Shown: positions 26,793 to 34,790 of the stretch, piece after piece
Layout of the letters: each line of letters opens with the position of its first letter
Numbering within the stretch: the first letter of the stretch is position 1
Source: CAVVAL01 sp963742725
GTDB lineage: Bacteria > Actinomycetota > Actinomycetes > Mycobacteriales > Cryptosporangiaceae
Assembly (NCBI GenBank): GCA_963742725.1
Contig: CAVUMX010000003.1
Span: forward strand, 1,364,001-1,428,000
Length of the DNA stretch: 64,000 bases
Reading direction: 5' to 3'
Translations under genes and position numbers: made by a program
The notes under the pieces: model-generated
Told to the model about the DNA's origin: nothing
Databases searched by the model: none
Seen by the model: the letters and a program-made list of their open reading frames with translations, nothing else

Positions 26793-26984
26793 ATGTATCC
26801 AGAGATCGGTGAGGTCTTCGACGGCGTCGTGACCGAGGTCGTCGCGTTCGGCTCGTTCGTCGAACGTCCCGGCGGCAAGGTCGGCCTGCTGTACGGCGAG
26901 ACGGCGGAACCCGGTTCGGTCGTCACGGTTCGCGTGCTCCACGTGGACCGCGAGAAGGAGCGGTTCAGCCTGGCCAGGGTGTGA
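26793..26984 (+). CDS. 63-residue S1 RNA-binding domain protein
   Basis: The whole protein is one S1/OB fold: IGEVFDGVVTEVVAFGSFVE, then GKVGLLYGE and VVTVRVLHVDREKERFSLA. Such domains bind single-stranded RNA. The start is ATG 26793 with the strong ribosome site GGAGGTGA 8 bases upstream. About 140 bases of upstream sequence contain a possible leaderless 18-codon leader ORF (26655-26711, TATCGT hexamer 7 bases before its ATG) and a 7-bp hairpin (26718-26736), which suggests a structured 5' leader. A hairpin terminator follows. Confidence 0.8.
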   Translation: MYPEIGEVFDGVVTEVVAFGSFVERPGGKVGLLYGETAEPGSVVTVRVLHVDREKERFSLARV

Positions 26985-26990
26985 CCGGGC

Positions 26991-27023
26991 GGCGGGTGGG
27001 CTCTTCGGGCGAGCCCACCCGCC
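26991..27023 (+). terminator. Hairpin terminator after the S1-domain gene
   Basis: A perfect 13-bp stem, GGCGGGTGGGCTC (26991-27003) with GAGCCCACCCGCC (27011-27023), and a 7-base loop, starting 6 bases after the stop. Confidence 0.9.
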
Positions 27024-27106
27024 TTCCCGAACGGTAGACGGATGTCGATCCGGCGTGATGCCGTTCGTGTAGTGGGTGACAGCGCCGACGCCCAGGAGGA
27101 CAACCC

Positions 27107-27448
27107 ATGACGCAGTACCTGCTCAGCGTGTACCAGCCCGACGGACCAGTACCCGCCCCCGACGTCCTGGCGACGATCGCGGGCGAACTCGACGCCCTCA
27201 ACGCGGATCTCAAGGAGGCTGGCGCCTGGGTCTTCGCCGGCGGCCTGTTCCCGCCCAGCACGGCGACAGTGCTGCGGCCCGACGACAGCGACGTTCTCGT
27301 CACGGACGGCCCGTTCGCCGAGGGGAAGGAACACCTGGGCGGGTTTACGATCGTCGACTGCCCCGACCTCGACGCCGCCCTCGAATGGGGCCGCCGACTC
27401 GCGCTGGCGACGACCCTGCCGATCGAAGTGCGCCCGTTCCAGGGCTGA
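27107..27448 (+). CDS. YCII/DGPF-domain protein paired with ECF42 sigma factor
   Basis: A 113-residue YCII-fold protein with the defining DGPFAEGKEHLGGF motif. AGGAGG precedes the ATG. These proteins are encoded with ECF42 sigma factors in many actinobacteria. Their role is not settled; enzyme activity or sensing has been suggested. The sigma gene begins 2 bases after its stop. Confidence 0.92.
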   Translation: MTQYLLSVYQPDGPVPAPDVLATIAGELDALNADLKEAGAWVFAGGLFPPSTATVLRPDDSDVLVTDGPFAEGKEHLGGFTIVDCPDLDAALEWGRRLALATTLPIEVRPFQG

Positions 27449-27450
27449 CG

Positions 27451-28635
27451 ATGCTCGATGTCGAGCAGGTGTTCCGTGCCGAGCATGGGCGCGCCGTGGC
27501 CGTCCTCGCCCGGGTCTTCGGTGACCTCGACGTCGCCGAGGACGCGGTCCAGGACGCGTTCGCCGAGGCCCTGCGCCGGTGGCCGACCGCGGGCCTGCCA
27601 CCGAGCCCGGCCGGCTGGATCATCACGACCGCCCGCAACCGGGCCATCGACCGGCTCCGGCGCGAGGCGTCCCGCGACGACAAGCAGGCGCAGGCCGCCC
27701 TGCTGCACGCCCGCGACGAGCCAGCCGAGGAGGGCCCCGTGCGTGACGACCGGCTGCGACTGATCTTCACCTGCTGCCATCCCGCGCTCGGCAGCGCGGC
27801 ACGGGTGGCCCTGACGCTCCGCCTGCTCGGCGGGCTCACCACGGCGGAGATCGCCCGCGCGTTCCTGGTGCCGGAATCGACCATGGCGCAGCGCCTCGTC
27901 CGCGCTAAAGGCAAGATCCGCGACGCCCGCATCCCGTACCGGGTCCCGCGCGACGCCGACCTCCCGGACCGGCTCCGCGCCGTCCTGGCCGTCGTCTACC
28001 TGGTCTTCAACGAGGGCTACACCTCCAGCGCGGGGGACCGGCTCGTCCGCGCGGACCTCTGCGCCGAAGCGATCCGGCTGGGCCGGCTCCTGACCGAGCT
28101 GATGCCCGACGAGCCGGAGGCCGCCGGACTGCTCGCGCTCATGCTGCTCGTCGAGTCGCGGCGTGCGGCCCGGACCGGCCCGGACGGCGCACTCGTCCTG
28201 CTCGCCGACCAGGACCGCACCCGCTGGGACCCGGATCTCGTCGCGGAAGGCCAGGCGCTCGTTCGGACGTGCCTGCGACGGAACGAGCCCGGCCCGTACC
28301 AGATCCAGGCGGCGATCCAGGCCGTCCACAGCGAGGCGCCGACCGACTGGTGGCAGATCCGCCGGCTCTACGACCAGCTCATGGCGGTCGCCCCGAGTCC
28401 GGTCGTGGCGTTGAACCGGGCGATCGCGGTCGCCGAGGTCGACGGGCCGGACGATGCGCTCGCGCTGGTCGACGGCCTCGACCTCGACGGGTACCACCTG
28501 TTCCACGCCACCCGCGCCGACCTGCTCCGCCGCCTGGGCCGCCAGGCCGAAGCCGCCGAGGCGTACCGGGCGGCCATCGCGCGCACCGGCAACGCCGCCG
28601 AACGGGAGTTCCTGGAGCGCCGCGTCAGCGGTTGA
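27451..28635 (+). CDS. ECF42-type RNA polymerase sigma factor with TPR-like C-terminus
   Basis: A 394-residue protein with sigma region 2 (about 10-80: DLDVAEDAVQDAFAEALRRW, IITTARNRAIDRLRRE), region 4 (about 115-165: GLTTAEIARAFLVPESTMAQ) and a roughly 220-residue C-terminal extension with TPR-like helices (ECF42 hallmark; YLVFNEGYTSS, DWWQIRRLYDQLM). No anti-sigma factor is nearby, as is usual for this group, in which the C-terminal domain is thought to control activity. Its last 11 bases overlap the convergent pentapeptide gene. Confidence 0.92.
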   Translation: MLDVEQVFRAEHGRAVAVLARVFGDLDVAEDAVQDAFAEALRRWPTAGLPPSPAGWIITTARNRAIDRLRREASRDDKQAQAALLHARDEPAEEGPVRDDRLRLIFTCCHPALGSAARVALTLRLLGGLTTAEIARAFLVPESTMAQRLVRAKGKIRDARIPYRVPRDADLPDRLRAVLAVVYLVFNEGYTSSAGDRLVRADLCAEAIRLGRLLTELMPDEPEAAGLLALMLLVESRRAARTGPDGALVLLADQDRTRWDPDLVAEGQALVRTCLRRNEPGPYQIQAAIQAVHSEAPTDWWQIRRLYDQLMAVAPSPVVALNRAIAVAEVDGPDDALALVDGLDLDGYHLFHATRADLLRRLGRQAEAAEAYRAAIARTGNAAEREFLERRVSG

Positions 28636-29425
28636 GCCAGTGGCCGGGGGTGGTCACCGAGCGCGGGAGGCGGGTGGCGTCGTCACCCTTGGCGGCGTTC
28701 ACCTGCGGCTGCGTCAGGAAGAGCGCGCCGGTGAGGTCGGCGCCGCGCAGGTCGGTGTCCCGGAGGTCGGCGCCGATGAGGTCGGCGAGGGTCAGGTCGG
28801 CGCCGCGCAGGTCGGCGGCGATGAGGTAGGCACCGCGCAGGTTCGCGGCCCGGAGATCCGCACCCCGCAGGTCGGCTCCGATCAGGTCGGCACCCCGCCG
28901 CTCCACCTTCTTGCTCCGGACGGCGCCCCGCACCGCTTCGCTCGTCCGCAGCAGCAGGGTGTTGACGTGCTGCCAGCGTGCGGCCAGGTCCAGGCGGAGC
29001 AGCGAATCGGCGTCCAGATTGGTCAGCCGTTCGATGTCGGCCCGGGCCGTACTGACGTCGTCGTCCGGTGCCAGGGCGAACGCTTCCGTCAGGTACCAGA
29101 GGAGCTCGTGGAGCTGCCGCATCACGGGGAACACCGAGAACATGCGTGAAGCGGACGAGGGATCCTCGCGCCAGTCCCGCCCGCCGAACGTGACCTGGGC
29201 GACCTGCTGGCCGGCACCGAAGCAGTCGTAGACGGTGCAGCCGGTGAATCCCCGCTGCCGCAGGTCGCGGTGGATGCCGCAGCGGGAGTCCTGGCGCAGG
29301 TTGGGGCACGCCTGGCCGGCCGGCTTGTCGATCGCGAAGTCGGCCGAGGCGGCGAACGCCGGCACGACGCAGCACAGGCCGAAACACCGCTCGCAGTCGC
29401 CGCGCAGGGCCAGTTCCTCAGGCAC
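28625..29425 (-). CDS. Pentapeptide-repeat protein with an N-terminal cysteine cluster
   Basis: A 266-residue protein. Residues 1-75 contain a Cys-rich segment (CERCFGLCC at about 11-19, then Cys at 39, 49, 63 and 68), a possible zinc or iron-sulfur site. A helical middle (about 95-165) is followed by about ten pentapeptide repeats of the A(D/N)L(R/I)G type (about 175-235), which should fold into a right-handed quadrilateral helix. The activity is unknown; related folds include DNA-gyrase-protecting proteins, but the Cys domain argues for something else. The repeats explain the GGTCGGCGCC-like DNA repetition at 28730-28900. Confidence 0.8.
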   Translation of the reverse strand: MPEELALRGDCERCFGLCCVVPAFAASADFAIDKPAGQACPNLRQDSRCGIHRDLRQRGFTGCTVYDCFGAGQQVAQVTFGGRDWREDPSSASRMFSVFPVMRQLHELLWYLTEAFALAPDDDVSTARADIERLTNLDADSLLRLDLAARWQHVNTLLLRTSEAVRGAVRSKKVERRGADLIGADLRGADLRAANLRGAYLIAADLRGADLTLADLIGADLRDTDLRGADLTGALFLTQPQVNAAKGDDATRLPRSVTTPGHWLNR

Positions 29426-29468
29426 GCGACGAGCCTACGGTGTTGCGTCGGCGTGCCATCCTCCCCGG

Positions 29469-30428
29469 ATGCGACCGAGCCTGGGCCACGAGTACCGCGA
29501 CGCGCTGCGCCGTGCTCGCGCCGCGGAAGCGGCCAGCGCCGACCCGTTCTACGACACCCTCGCCCTCGCCGGCCCGGCGCACCTCCTCCCGGACGACGAG
29601 GGGGCGGAGCTGCTGGCGGCCGCGCTGGCCAAGGCGCGCGCACTCGACCACCCGGCCGTCAGGGCACAGGCGCTGGCGTTCATCGCGGACCGCGACCCGG
29701 CCGTGTTCGACGAGGCGCTCGCGACCGTGACCGCGATCCGCAGCGAGGAGCAGCGCGGGGAACTGCTCGCCCTGGAGTTGGCGGCTGTGGCGACGGACGA
29801 GGCCTTCCCGGCGCTCGTCGCCGCGATCGGCGGCCTGACCGACGAGTTCTACCGCCACGACGCCCTGGAATCGCTGCCGCGCGTGCCCGCGACGGCGGCC
29901 GGCGCCGCGCTGAGGCTGGCGATCGAGCTGACCGACGACGTCTACCGCTGCCACACCATCGCGAGTCTCGTCCCCTTCCTTCCGGAGACGCTGCTCAGCG
30001 AGGTCCTGCTCGAAGTCCTGACCTGGCCCAATCCGCGGCTCCAGAAGCCCGTGCTGACGGCCGTCGCCACCCATGCGCCCGCGTCGCTGGAGGACGACGT
30101 CCGCTACGTGATCTCCGAGATGCGCGAGCCGCTGGCCGCGCAGCCCACGCAGGACGCGGCCCCCACGAACGACCCGGCCGAGGACGACCTCAGGCTCGCT
30201 CTGGCCGGGGCAGGCGACGTGAGCGAGGTGCAGGCCGTGCTGGCGCGGGCACTCGACGTCGACCACGACACCGCGCTGGCCGTGTACCGGTCGGTGCTGG
30301 CCAGCGCGACCTGCACGGAGCTGCAGATCATGACGGGCCGCCTGGCGACGGTGGCGGAGCACCTCGGCGGTATCAACGATGTCCGGGCGATCGTCGCCGC
30401 CGTGCGGGAGGATCAGGCCCATGGTTGA
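29469..30428 (+). CDS. Conserved hypothetical helical protein
   Basis: A 319-residue Ala/Leu/Glu-rich protein with no signal peptide or membrane span. It looks like a string of paired helices (repeated ALAF, ALVAAI, ALRLAIEL segments), so a HEAT- or TPR-like scaffold is possible. I do not recognise a family. The ATG at 29469 has no clear ribosome site. Its stop overlaps the GNAT gene start by 8 bases, so the two are co-transcribed. Confidence 0.6.
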   Translation: MRPSLGHEYRDALRRARAAEAASADPFYDTLALAGPAHLLPDDEGAELLAAALAKARALDHPAVRAQALAFIADRDPAVFDEALATVTAIRSEEQRGELLALELAAVATDEAFPALVAAIGGLTDEFYRHDALESLPRVPATAAGAALRLAIELTDDVYRCHTIASLVPFLPETLLSEVLLEVLTWPNPRLQKPVLTAVATHAPASLEDDVRYVISEMREPLAAQPTQDAAPTNDPAEDDLRLALAGAGDVSEVQAVLARALDVDHDTALAVYRSVLASATCTELQIMTGRLATVAEHLGGINDVRAIVAAVREDQAHG

Positions 30429-30855
30429 GATCGGTCCGCTGGGTCCCGACGACCGTGCGCGGTGGGAAGTGCTGGCGCGCGGCTACAAGGAGTTCTACGA
30501 GACGACGGAACCCGACGCCGGGTACGAGCAGACGTGGGAGCGGCTGCTGCGCGGCGACGACGTGCACGGCGCCGGTGCGCGCGTCGACGGCGAGCTGGTC
30601 GGCATCACGCACTACCTCTTCCACGCGAACGTGTGGTCGCCCGGCGCGTGCTACCTGCAGGACCTCTTCGTGGACGAGGCGGCGCGCGGTCACGGAGTGG
30701 CGCGGGCGCTCATCGAACACGTGGCGCAGGCGACGCGGGACCGGGGACTGCCCCGGCTGTACTGGCACACCCAGCAGGACAACGTCACCGCCCGCGCGCT
30801 CTATGACAAGGTGGCGCGGTTCAACGGCTTCATCTCCTACGAGTACCCGGTCTAG
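30421..30855 (+). CDS. GNAT-family N-acetyltransferase
   Basis: A 144-residue single GNAT domain. The acetyl-CoA loop region is LQDLFVDEAARGHGVARALI, followed by YWHTQQDNVTARALYDKV, typical of small-molecule or protein N-acetyltransferases. The substrate is unknown. It is translationally coupled to the upstream hypothetical gene and overlaps the convergent small acidic gene by 4 bases. Confidence 0.88.
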   Translation: MVEIGPLGPDDRARWEVLARGYKEFYETTEPDAGYEQTWERLLRGDDVHGAGARVDGELVGITHYLFHANVWSPGACYLQDLFVDEAARGHGVARALIEHVAQATRDRGLPRLYWHTQQDNVTARALYDKVARFNGFISYEYPV

Positions 30856-31052
30856 GGCTCGCGCATGTCGTGCGCGAGGTCGTAGCCGTAGTCGCCGTCG
30901 GAGTCCCCGGGCACCGGCTCGAAGTGCGCCGGAGCCACCGGCGGCGGTTCCGGGGCGGCGCCGGTGTCGCCGAGAGTCTCGTGGACCAGGTCGTAGCCGT
31001 AGTCGCCGTCGGCGTACTCGACCGCCTCGGGGCTCTCCGTGCCTTCGCGCAT
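30852..31052 (-). CDS. 66-residue acidic protein with two DGDYGYDL repeats
   Basis: The ATG at 31052 has a strong GGAGG ribosome site 5 bases upstream, which supports a real gene. The product is very acidic and has two near-identical blocks, YADGDYGYDLVHETL (about 13-27) and SDGDYGYDLAHDM (about 51-63), separated by a Pro/Ala-rich spacer. No signal peptide, Cys or membrane span is seen. The repeated-core layout resembles some peptide-natural-product precursors, but no maturation enzyme is adjacent, so it could equally be a small calcium- or metal-binding protein. Function unknown. Confidence 0.6.
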   Translation of the reverse strand: MREGTESPEAVEYADGDYGYDLVHETLGDTGAAPEPPPVAPAHFEPVPGDSDGDYGYDLAHDMREP

Positions 31053-31270
31053 GACGACCTCCAGCGTTGGTGCCCACCACTCTGGCCCTGACGAACCGTG
31101 CTGCCAAGAGGACGCTCCGCACCTGGAAATTCCCGTTACGCGAACGTCGTTCGCATTTGCCGTAGATATCGGGGCCGCGCGGCACTACGGTATTCCAACC
31201 GGTGACCCACCACCCATCGTCAACGGCTGGGACCGCAGCCCACCGCACCCGGCCGGTCTGGAGGTGCCCC

Positions 31271-32635
31271 ATGCGTAGATCGCGCACGTTGCTCACCCTC
31301 GCGGCTGCCACGACGGCCGTCGTACTCGCCGTCGGCGGTCCACAGATGTCCGCCGCCGTCGCCCAGCCCGACGAACTCCAGATCTACCGCGTCACGGCGG
31401 CGTCCGAGGCGGCGGCGCAGCGGCTCGTCAACGCGGGATTCGACGTCCTCGAAGACCGTGACGGCGCCTCGCTGTTCGTCCTCGGCGACGCGCGGACCGC
31501 CACGGCGTTACGCGACAAGGGCTTCGCGCCGCGAGTGGTCGAGACGTTACGTCCGGCCACCTGGAAAGCACCGTCCACCCGGCTCGTGCCGAACGCCGCG
31601 CCGCCGGCCCTGGCGCCGATCGACGAGACCTACTACGGCGGCTACCGCACGGTCCGCGCCCACCACGCCCACCTGGACAAGGTCGTCACCGACCATCCCG
31701 ACCTGGCGACGGTCGTCGACTACGGCGACTCGTACCTCAAGACCGTCAACCCGGCGACCGGGTACGACCTGAAGGCGATCTGCCTGACCAAGAAGCAGGC
31801 CGGCGACTGCGCGCAGACGCCCACGGCGCCGAAGCCCCGGTTCCTGCTCATGACGCAGATCCACGCCCGCGAGATCGTCACCGGTGACGTCGCGTGGCGC
31901 TTCATCGACCACCTCGCGAACAACTACGCGTCGAACGCGCAGGTCAAGGCGCTGCTCGACACGACAGAGGTGTGGGTCGTCCCGATCGTCAACCCGGATG
32001 GCGTGGACGTCGTGCAGCAGGGCGGCAACCGCCCGTACCTGCAGCGGAAGAACGTCCGTGGCTCCGGCTGCGCGAACCCGCCCACCGCGTCCAGCCACAA
32101 GGGCGTCGACCTCAACCGCAACACGTCGTTCCGCTGGGGCGGCGCGGGTTCGAGCACGAGCCTGTGCACCCAGACCTACCGCGGCACCGGCCCCGACAGC
32201 GAGCCCGAGACCAAGGCCATCAACGGACTGTTCCGCAAGCTGTTCGCCGACCAGCGCGGACCGGGCGCGACCGACCCGGCACCGGCCAACACCCGCGGCG
32301 CGATGATCAGCATCCACTCCTACGCCGGTATGAACCTGTTCCCGTGGGGCTACACGAACACCGACAGCCCGAACCATGCGAAGCTCCGGGCGATCGCCCA
32401 GAAGATGAGCAGCTTCAACGGCTACCAGTTCGGCCAGCCGGGCGACATCCTGTACAACGCCTCGGGCACCAGCGACGACTGGACCTACGGCGAACTCGGC
32501 ATCGCCAGCTTCACGATCGAGCTGGGGAGCTGCAACAGCTTCACCCCGGCGTACTCCTGCACGGGCGGCGAGTTCAACCGCAACCTGCCCGCGCTCATGC
32601 ACGTGGCCTCGATCGCCAAGGCCCCGTACGCGTAA
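31271..32635 (+). CDS. Secreted M14 zinc carboxypeptidase
   Basis: A 454-residue secreted metallo-carboxypeptidase with a signal peptide (about 1-32), a short propeptide-like region and an M14 catalytic domain from about 120. Zinc ligands are His198 and Glu201 (QIHAREI) and His349 (ISIHSY); the general base Glu is Glu417 (FTIELGS). It has VDLNRN in the substrate pocket. It removes C-terminal residues from peptides outside the cell. The start is ATG 31271 with GGAGGTG upstream. The 218-bp gap to the divergent small acidic gene holds the promoter. Confidence 0.92.
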   Translation: MRRSRTLLTLAAATTAVVLAVGGPQMSAAVAQPDELQIYRVTAASEAAAQRLVNAGFDVLEDRDGASLFVLGDARTATALRDKGFAPRVVETLRPATWKAPSTRLVPNAAPPALAPIDETYYGGYRTVRAHHAHLDKVVTDHPDLATVVDYGDSYLKTVNPATGYDLKAICLTKKQAGDCAQTPTAPKPRFLLMTQIHAREIVTGDVAWRFIDHLANNYASNAQVKALLDTTEVWVVPIVNPDGVDVVQQGGNRPYLQRKNVRGSGCANPPTASSHKGVDLNRNTSFRWGGAGSSTSLCTQTYRGTGPDSEPETKAINGLFRKLFADQRGPGATDPAPANTRGAMISIHSYAGMNLFPWGYTNTDSPNHAKLRAIAQKMSSFNGYQFGQPGDILYNASGTSDDWTYGELGIASFTIELGSCNSFTPAYSCTGGEFNRNLPALMHVASIAKAPYA

Positions 32636-32721
32636 GTCCTCATCGGGCCGGGCGTCGCGCGACGGCGCCCGCCCCTTGAACGCGCGCACGCCGGCCGTCA
32701 TCGGGCGAACGGCGACGGCGG

Positions 32722-33423
32722 CTACTCCTCGATGGCGCCGCCGACGGCGCGGAGGTGGTCGCGGAAGGTCAGGGACGGTGTCCGGGCGCGTTCGGCGAGG
32801 TAGGCGTCGAACCGGACCTGGCTGCGCAGCGACGTACCGGACCGGATCCGCGCGGCCTGGCGCCGCTCGGTGTCCCGGATGGACTCCGCGAGCGCGAACA
32901 GGTCGTCGGCGCGTGCAGCCGGCACGAACAGGACGCCGTCGTCGTCGCCCAGGACCAGGTCGTCGCGGCTCACCGCCCAATCGCCGACGGTGGCGGACTC
33001 GAACGCGTCGTCCGGACGGTCGTCGAGGCGCTGCGGCCCGGTCGGGATCGTCCCCAGGCTGAAGACCGGCAGGCCGATCGCGCGGATGTCGGCGGTGTCG
33101 CGGTGCAGCCCCCAGATGACGACGCCGTCCAGTCCGGCGGTCCGGGCTTCGATGACGACGAGGTCGCCGACGCAGCTCTCGTCGAGCCGTCCGGCGTTGT
33201 CGACCACCAGCACGTCGCCGGGTTCGGCGCCGACGAAGGCCTCCAGGAACACGTCGACGCTGCCGACGTGCCGCGCCGGGCAGACCCGCCCCGCGACCCG
33301 GTCACCAGGGACGACGGACCGCAAGGACGTGCTGCGGACCGGGATCCCGGCGCGGAGGCACGCGTCCGCCAGATGGGCTGTGGTCAGCGCCGCGAACCGG
33401 CGCCGGAGTTCGTCGTGGTTCAT
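32722..33423 (-). CDS. RraA-like/dimethylmenaquinone methyltransferase-like family protein
   Basis: A 233-residue RraA-fold protein (TTAHLADACLRAG, then GDVLVVDNAGRLDESCVGDL, VIWGLHRDTADIRAIGLPVF). Members include HMG/CHA aldolases, which use a divalent metal held by an Asp after the GxxxR motif, and RNase E inhibitors. The canonical substrate Arg-Asp pair (RD) appears as HRD in GLHRDTADI. An aldolase or oxaloacetate decarboxylase-like role is possible. The ATG at 33423 overlaps the MarR-GNAT stop by 4 bases. Confidence 0.82.
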   Translation of the reverse strand: MNHDELRRRFAALTTAHLADACLRAGIPVRSTSLRSVVPGDRVAGRVCPARHVGSVDVFLEAFVGAEPGDVLVVDNAGRLDESCVGDLVVIEARTAGLDGVVIWGLHRDTADIRAIGLPVFSLGTIPTGPQRLDDRPDDAFESATVGDWAVSRDDLVLGDDDGVLFVPAARADDLFALAESIRDTERRQAARIRSGTSLRSQVRFDAYLAERARTPSLTFRDHLRAVGGAIEE

Positions 33424-34292
33424 GCGTCCCCCAGGGTCTTCGCGAACCAGTGGTGGGCGTACGGCTCGTCGTTGAACGCGTCCACCTCGCGGTATCCGGC
33501 CGCTCGGTAGAGCGCGATCGCCTCGGTCAGCGCGCGGTTCGTTTCGAGGCGGACGGTGTTCATCCCCTGGGCCGCAGCCTGTGCCTCCAGCTCGGCCAGC
33601 AACCGCCGGCCCAACCCCAGGCCCCGGACGGTGGGGGAGACCCACATACGTTTCAGGTAGGCCCAGCCACCGTCCGGATAGAGCTTGAGCGCGCCGCAAC
33701 CGACCGGATCGCCGTGCAGCGTGGCCACCAGGAACAGGCCGATATCGAGTGCCAGGGTGTGCTCGGGATCGAAGCCGCCGTCGAACCTGCGCGCCAGCTC
33801 GGCGTAGTACGCCTGGACGCAGTAGCGGGCGTCCGGATGGCGCGGGTCGACGACCGCCACCTGGACCATCGACGCGACGAGCAGCCGTTCCACCTCGGTC
33901 ATGGCCGCGACCAGACGCTCGCGCTGGTGCGCGTCGAGCGGCTGGAGTATGGAGGCGGCGAGGTCGTCGGAGCGCTGGTCCAGTTCGGCCCGCTCGGCGA
34001 GGCCGGCGGGAGTGAGCCGGGCCCTGCGCACGCGCGCGTCGGCGCCGTCGGCCTCGACCACCACCAGTCCGTCCGCCTGGAGGGTCTGCAACAGCCGGCT
34101 CAGATATCCGGAATCGAGGTCCAGCCGCGACCGCAGCGCCCGGACCTCGCTGCCGTCGACGCCGATCTCCCACAGCACGCGCGCCTGCCCGAGCGGACGG
34201 GCGCGCGCGAGGAACGCGTCGTCCAGGGCGCCGATCCGCTGCGTGACGGTCCGGTTGAACCGCCGTACCCGATCCACCAGGACGCCATCCAT
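33420..34292 (-). CDS. MarR-GNAT fusion regulator/acetyltransferase
   Basis: A 290-residue fusion. Residues 1-140 form a MarR winged helix (LGQARVLWEIG, LRSRLDLDSGYLSRLLQTLQ, RRARLTPAG). Residues 150-290 form a GNAT domain (LKRMWVSPTVRGLGLGRRLL, VRLETNRALTEAIALYRAAGY). Such fusions are widespread in actinobacteria. The start codon is the inner edge of a 24-bp inverted repeat (34291-34314), so autorepression that also blocks translation start is plausible. It forms an operon with the RraA-like gene. Confidence 0.88.
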   Translation of the reverse strand: MDGVLVDRVRRFNRTVTQRIGALDDAFLARARPLGQARVLWEIGVDGSEVRALRSRLDLDSGYLSRLLQTLQADGLVVVEADGADARVRRARLTPAGLAERAELDQRSDDLAASILQPLDAHQRERLVAAMTEVERLLVASMVQVAVVDPRHPDARYCVQAYYAELARRFDGGFDPEHTLALDIGLFLVATLHGDPVGCGALKLYPDGGWAYLKRMWVSPTVRGLGLGRRLLAELEAQAAAQGMNTVRLETNRALTEAIALYRAAGYREVDAFNDEPYAHHWFAKTLGDA

Positions 34293-34314
34293 TCTCTGAC
34301 TTTAGTCAGAGAAT
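34291..34314. promoter_or_regulatory. MarR-type operator overlapping the MarR-GNAT start codon
   Basis: ATTCTCTGACT and AGTCAGAGAAT form a perfect 11-bp inverted repeat with a 2-base centre. The first two bases of the repeat are part of the start codon. It is a classic size and symmetry for a MarR dimer site. Confidence 0.7.
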
Positions 34315-34406
34315 CCTCCGTTGGGCCAGCATTGACGAGTTCCCGCCTGACACGGCCCAGCCGGTCGATACCGTGCTGGGACTGTTGTGACGGAAGGGAC
34401 GGCCGC

Positions 34407-34790
34407 ATGCTCTTCTGGGACACGTAACTCCGTACGGGTGAGATCACCGCCCACACCCTGGCGAGCGCCGTCCTGGAGCTGGGCGAGCATGCCCACCTCG
34501 TCATCGAGCCGACCGCCCGCGGCGTCGAGGTCACGAGGACGAGCGACCTCGTGACATGGATCGAGCTCCACGTGCAGGACGTCGACATCGCCCTGGCGCG
34601 GCTCCTTCGCCGGCAGCCTGGGTCTGCCTGCTGTGCCCGGCCGCTGTGGTGTTCGCCGGCTTCGCCCTGGCGTGGGGATCGCGGACGGTCGCCGCCGGCC
34701 GGCTACCGCTCAGCCAGATCCTGCTGCGCGCGGAAGACCCGCACGACGCCCGCAGGTGGACGGAGCGCTGGGTCCGGGCCATCACAGCTC
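34407..34790 (+). pseudogene. Probable decayed gene (in-frame stop and frameshift)
   Basis: An ATG at 34407 with GGAAGGGA upstream starts MLFWDT and then meets an in-frame TAA (34425-34427). The same frame continues with coding-like sequence (GEITAHTLASAVLELGEHAH, VTWIELHVQDVDIALARLL) to about 34605. Coding-like sequence resumes in another frame from about 34612 (FAGFALAWGSRTVAAGRLPL, DPHDARRWTERWVRAI) and runs into the convergent ligase stop. It looks like one membrane-associated gene, or two, broken by at least one stop and one frameshift. The family is not recognised. Confidence 0.45.

Noticed and set aside
28700..28900. Regularly repeated GGTCGGCGCC-like units suggestive of a CRISPR or satellite
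   Set aside because: They are explained by the pentapeptide repeats of the minus-strand gene; spacing is 15 bases or multiples and there are no unique spacers.
33424..34173. Upstream extension of the RraA-like frame to 483 codons
   Set aside because: The added sequence lies in the wrong frame of the MarR-GNAT gene and looks non-coding; the ATG at 33423 with a 4-base overlap is the natural start.
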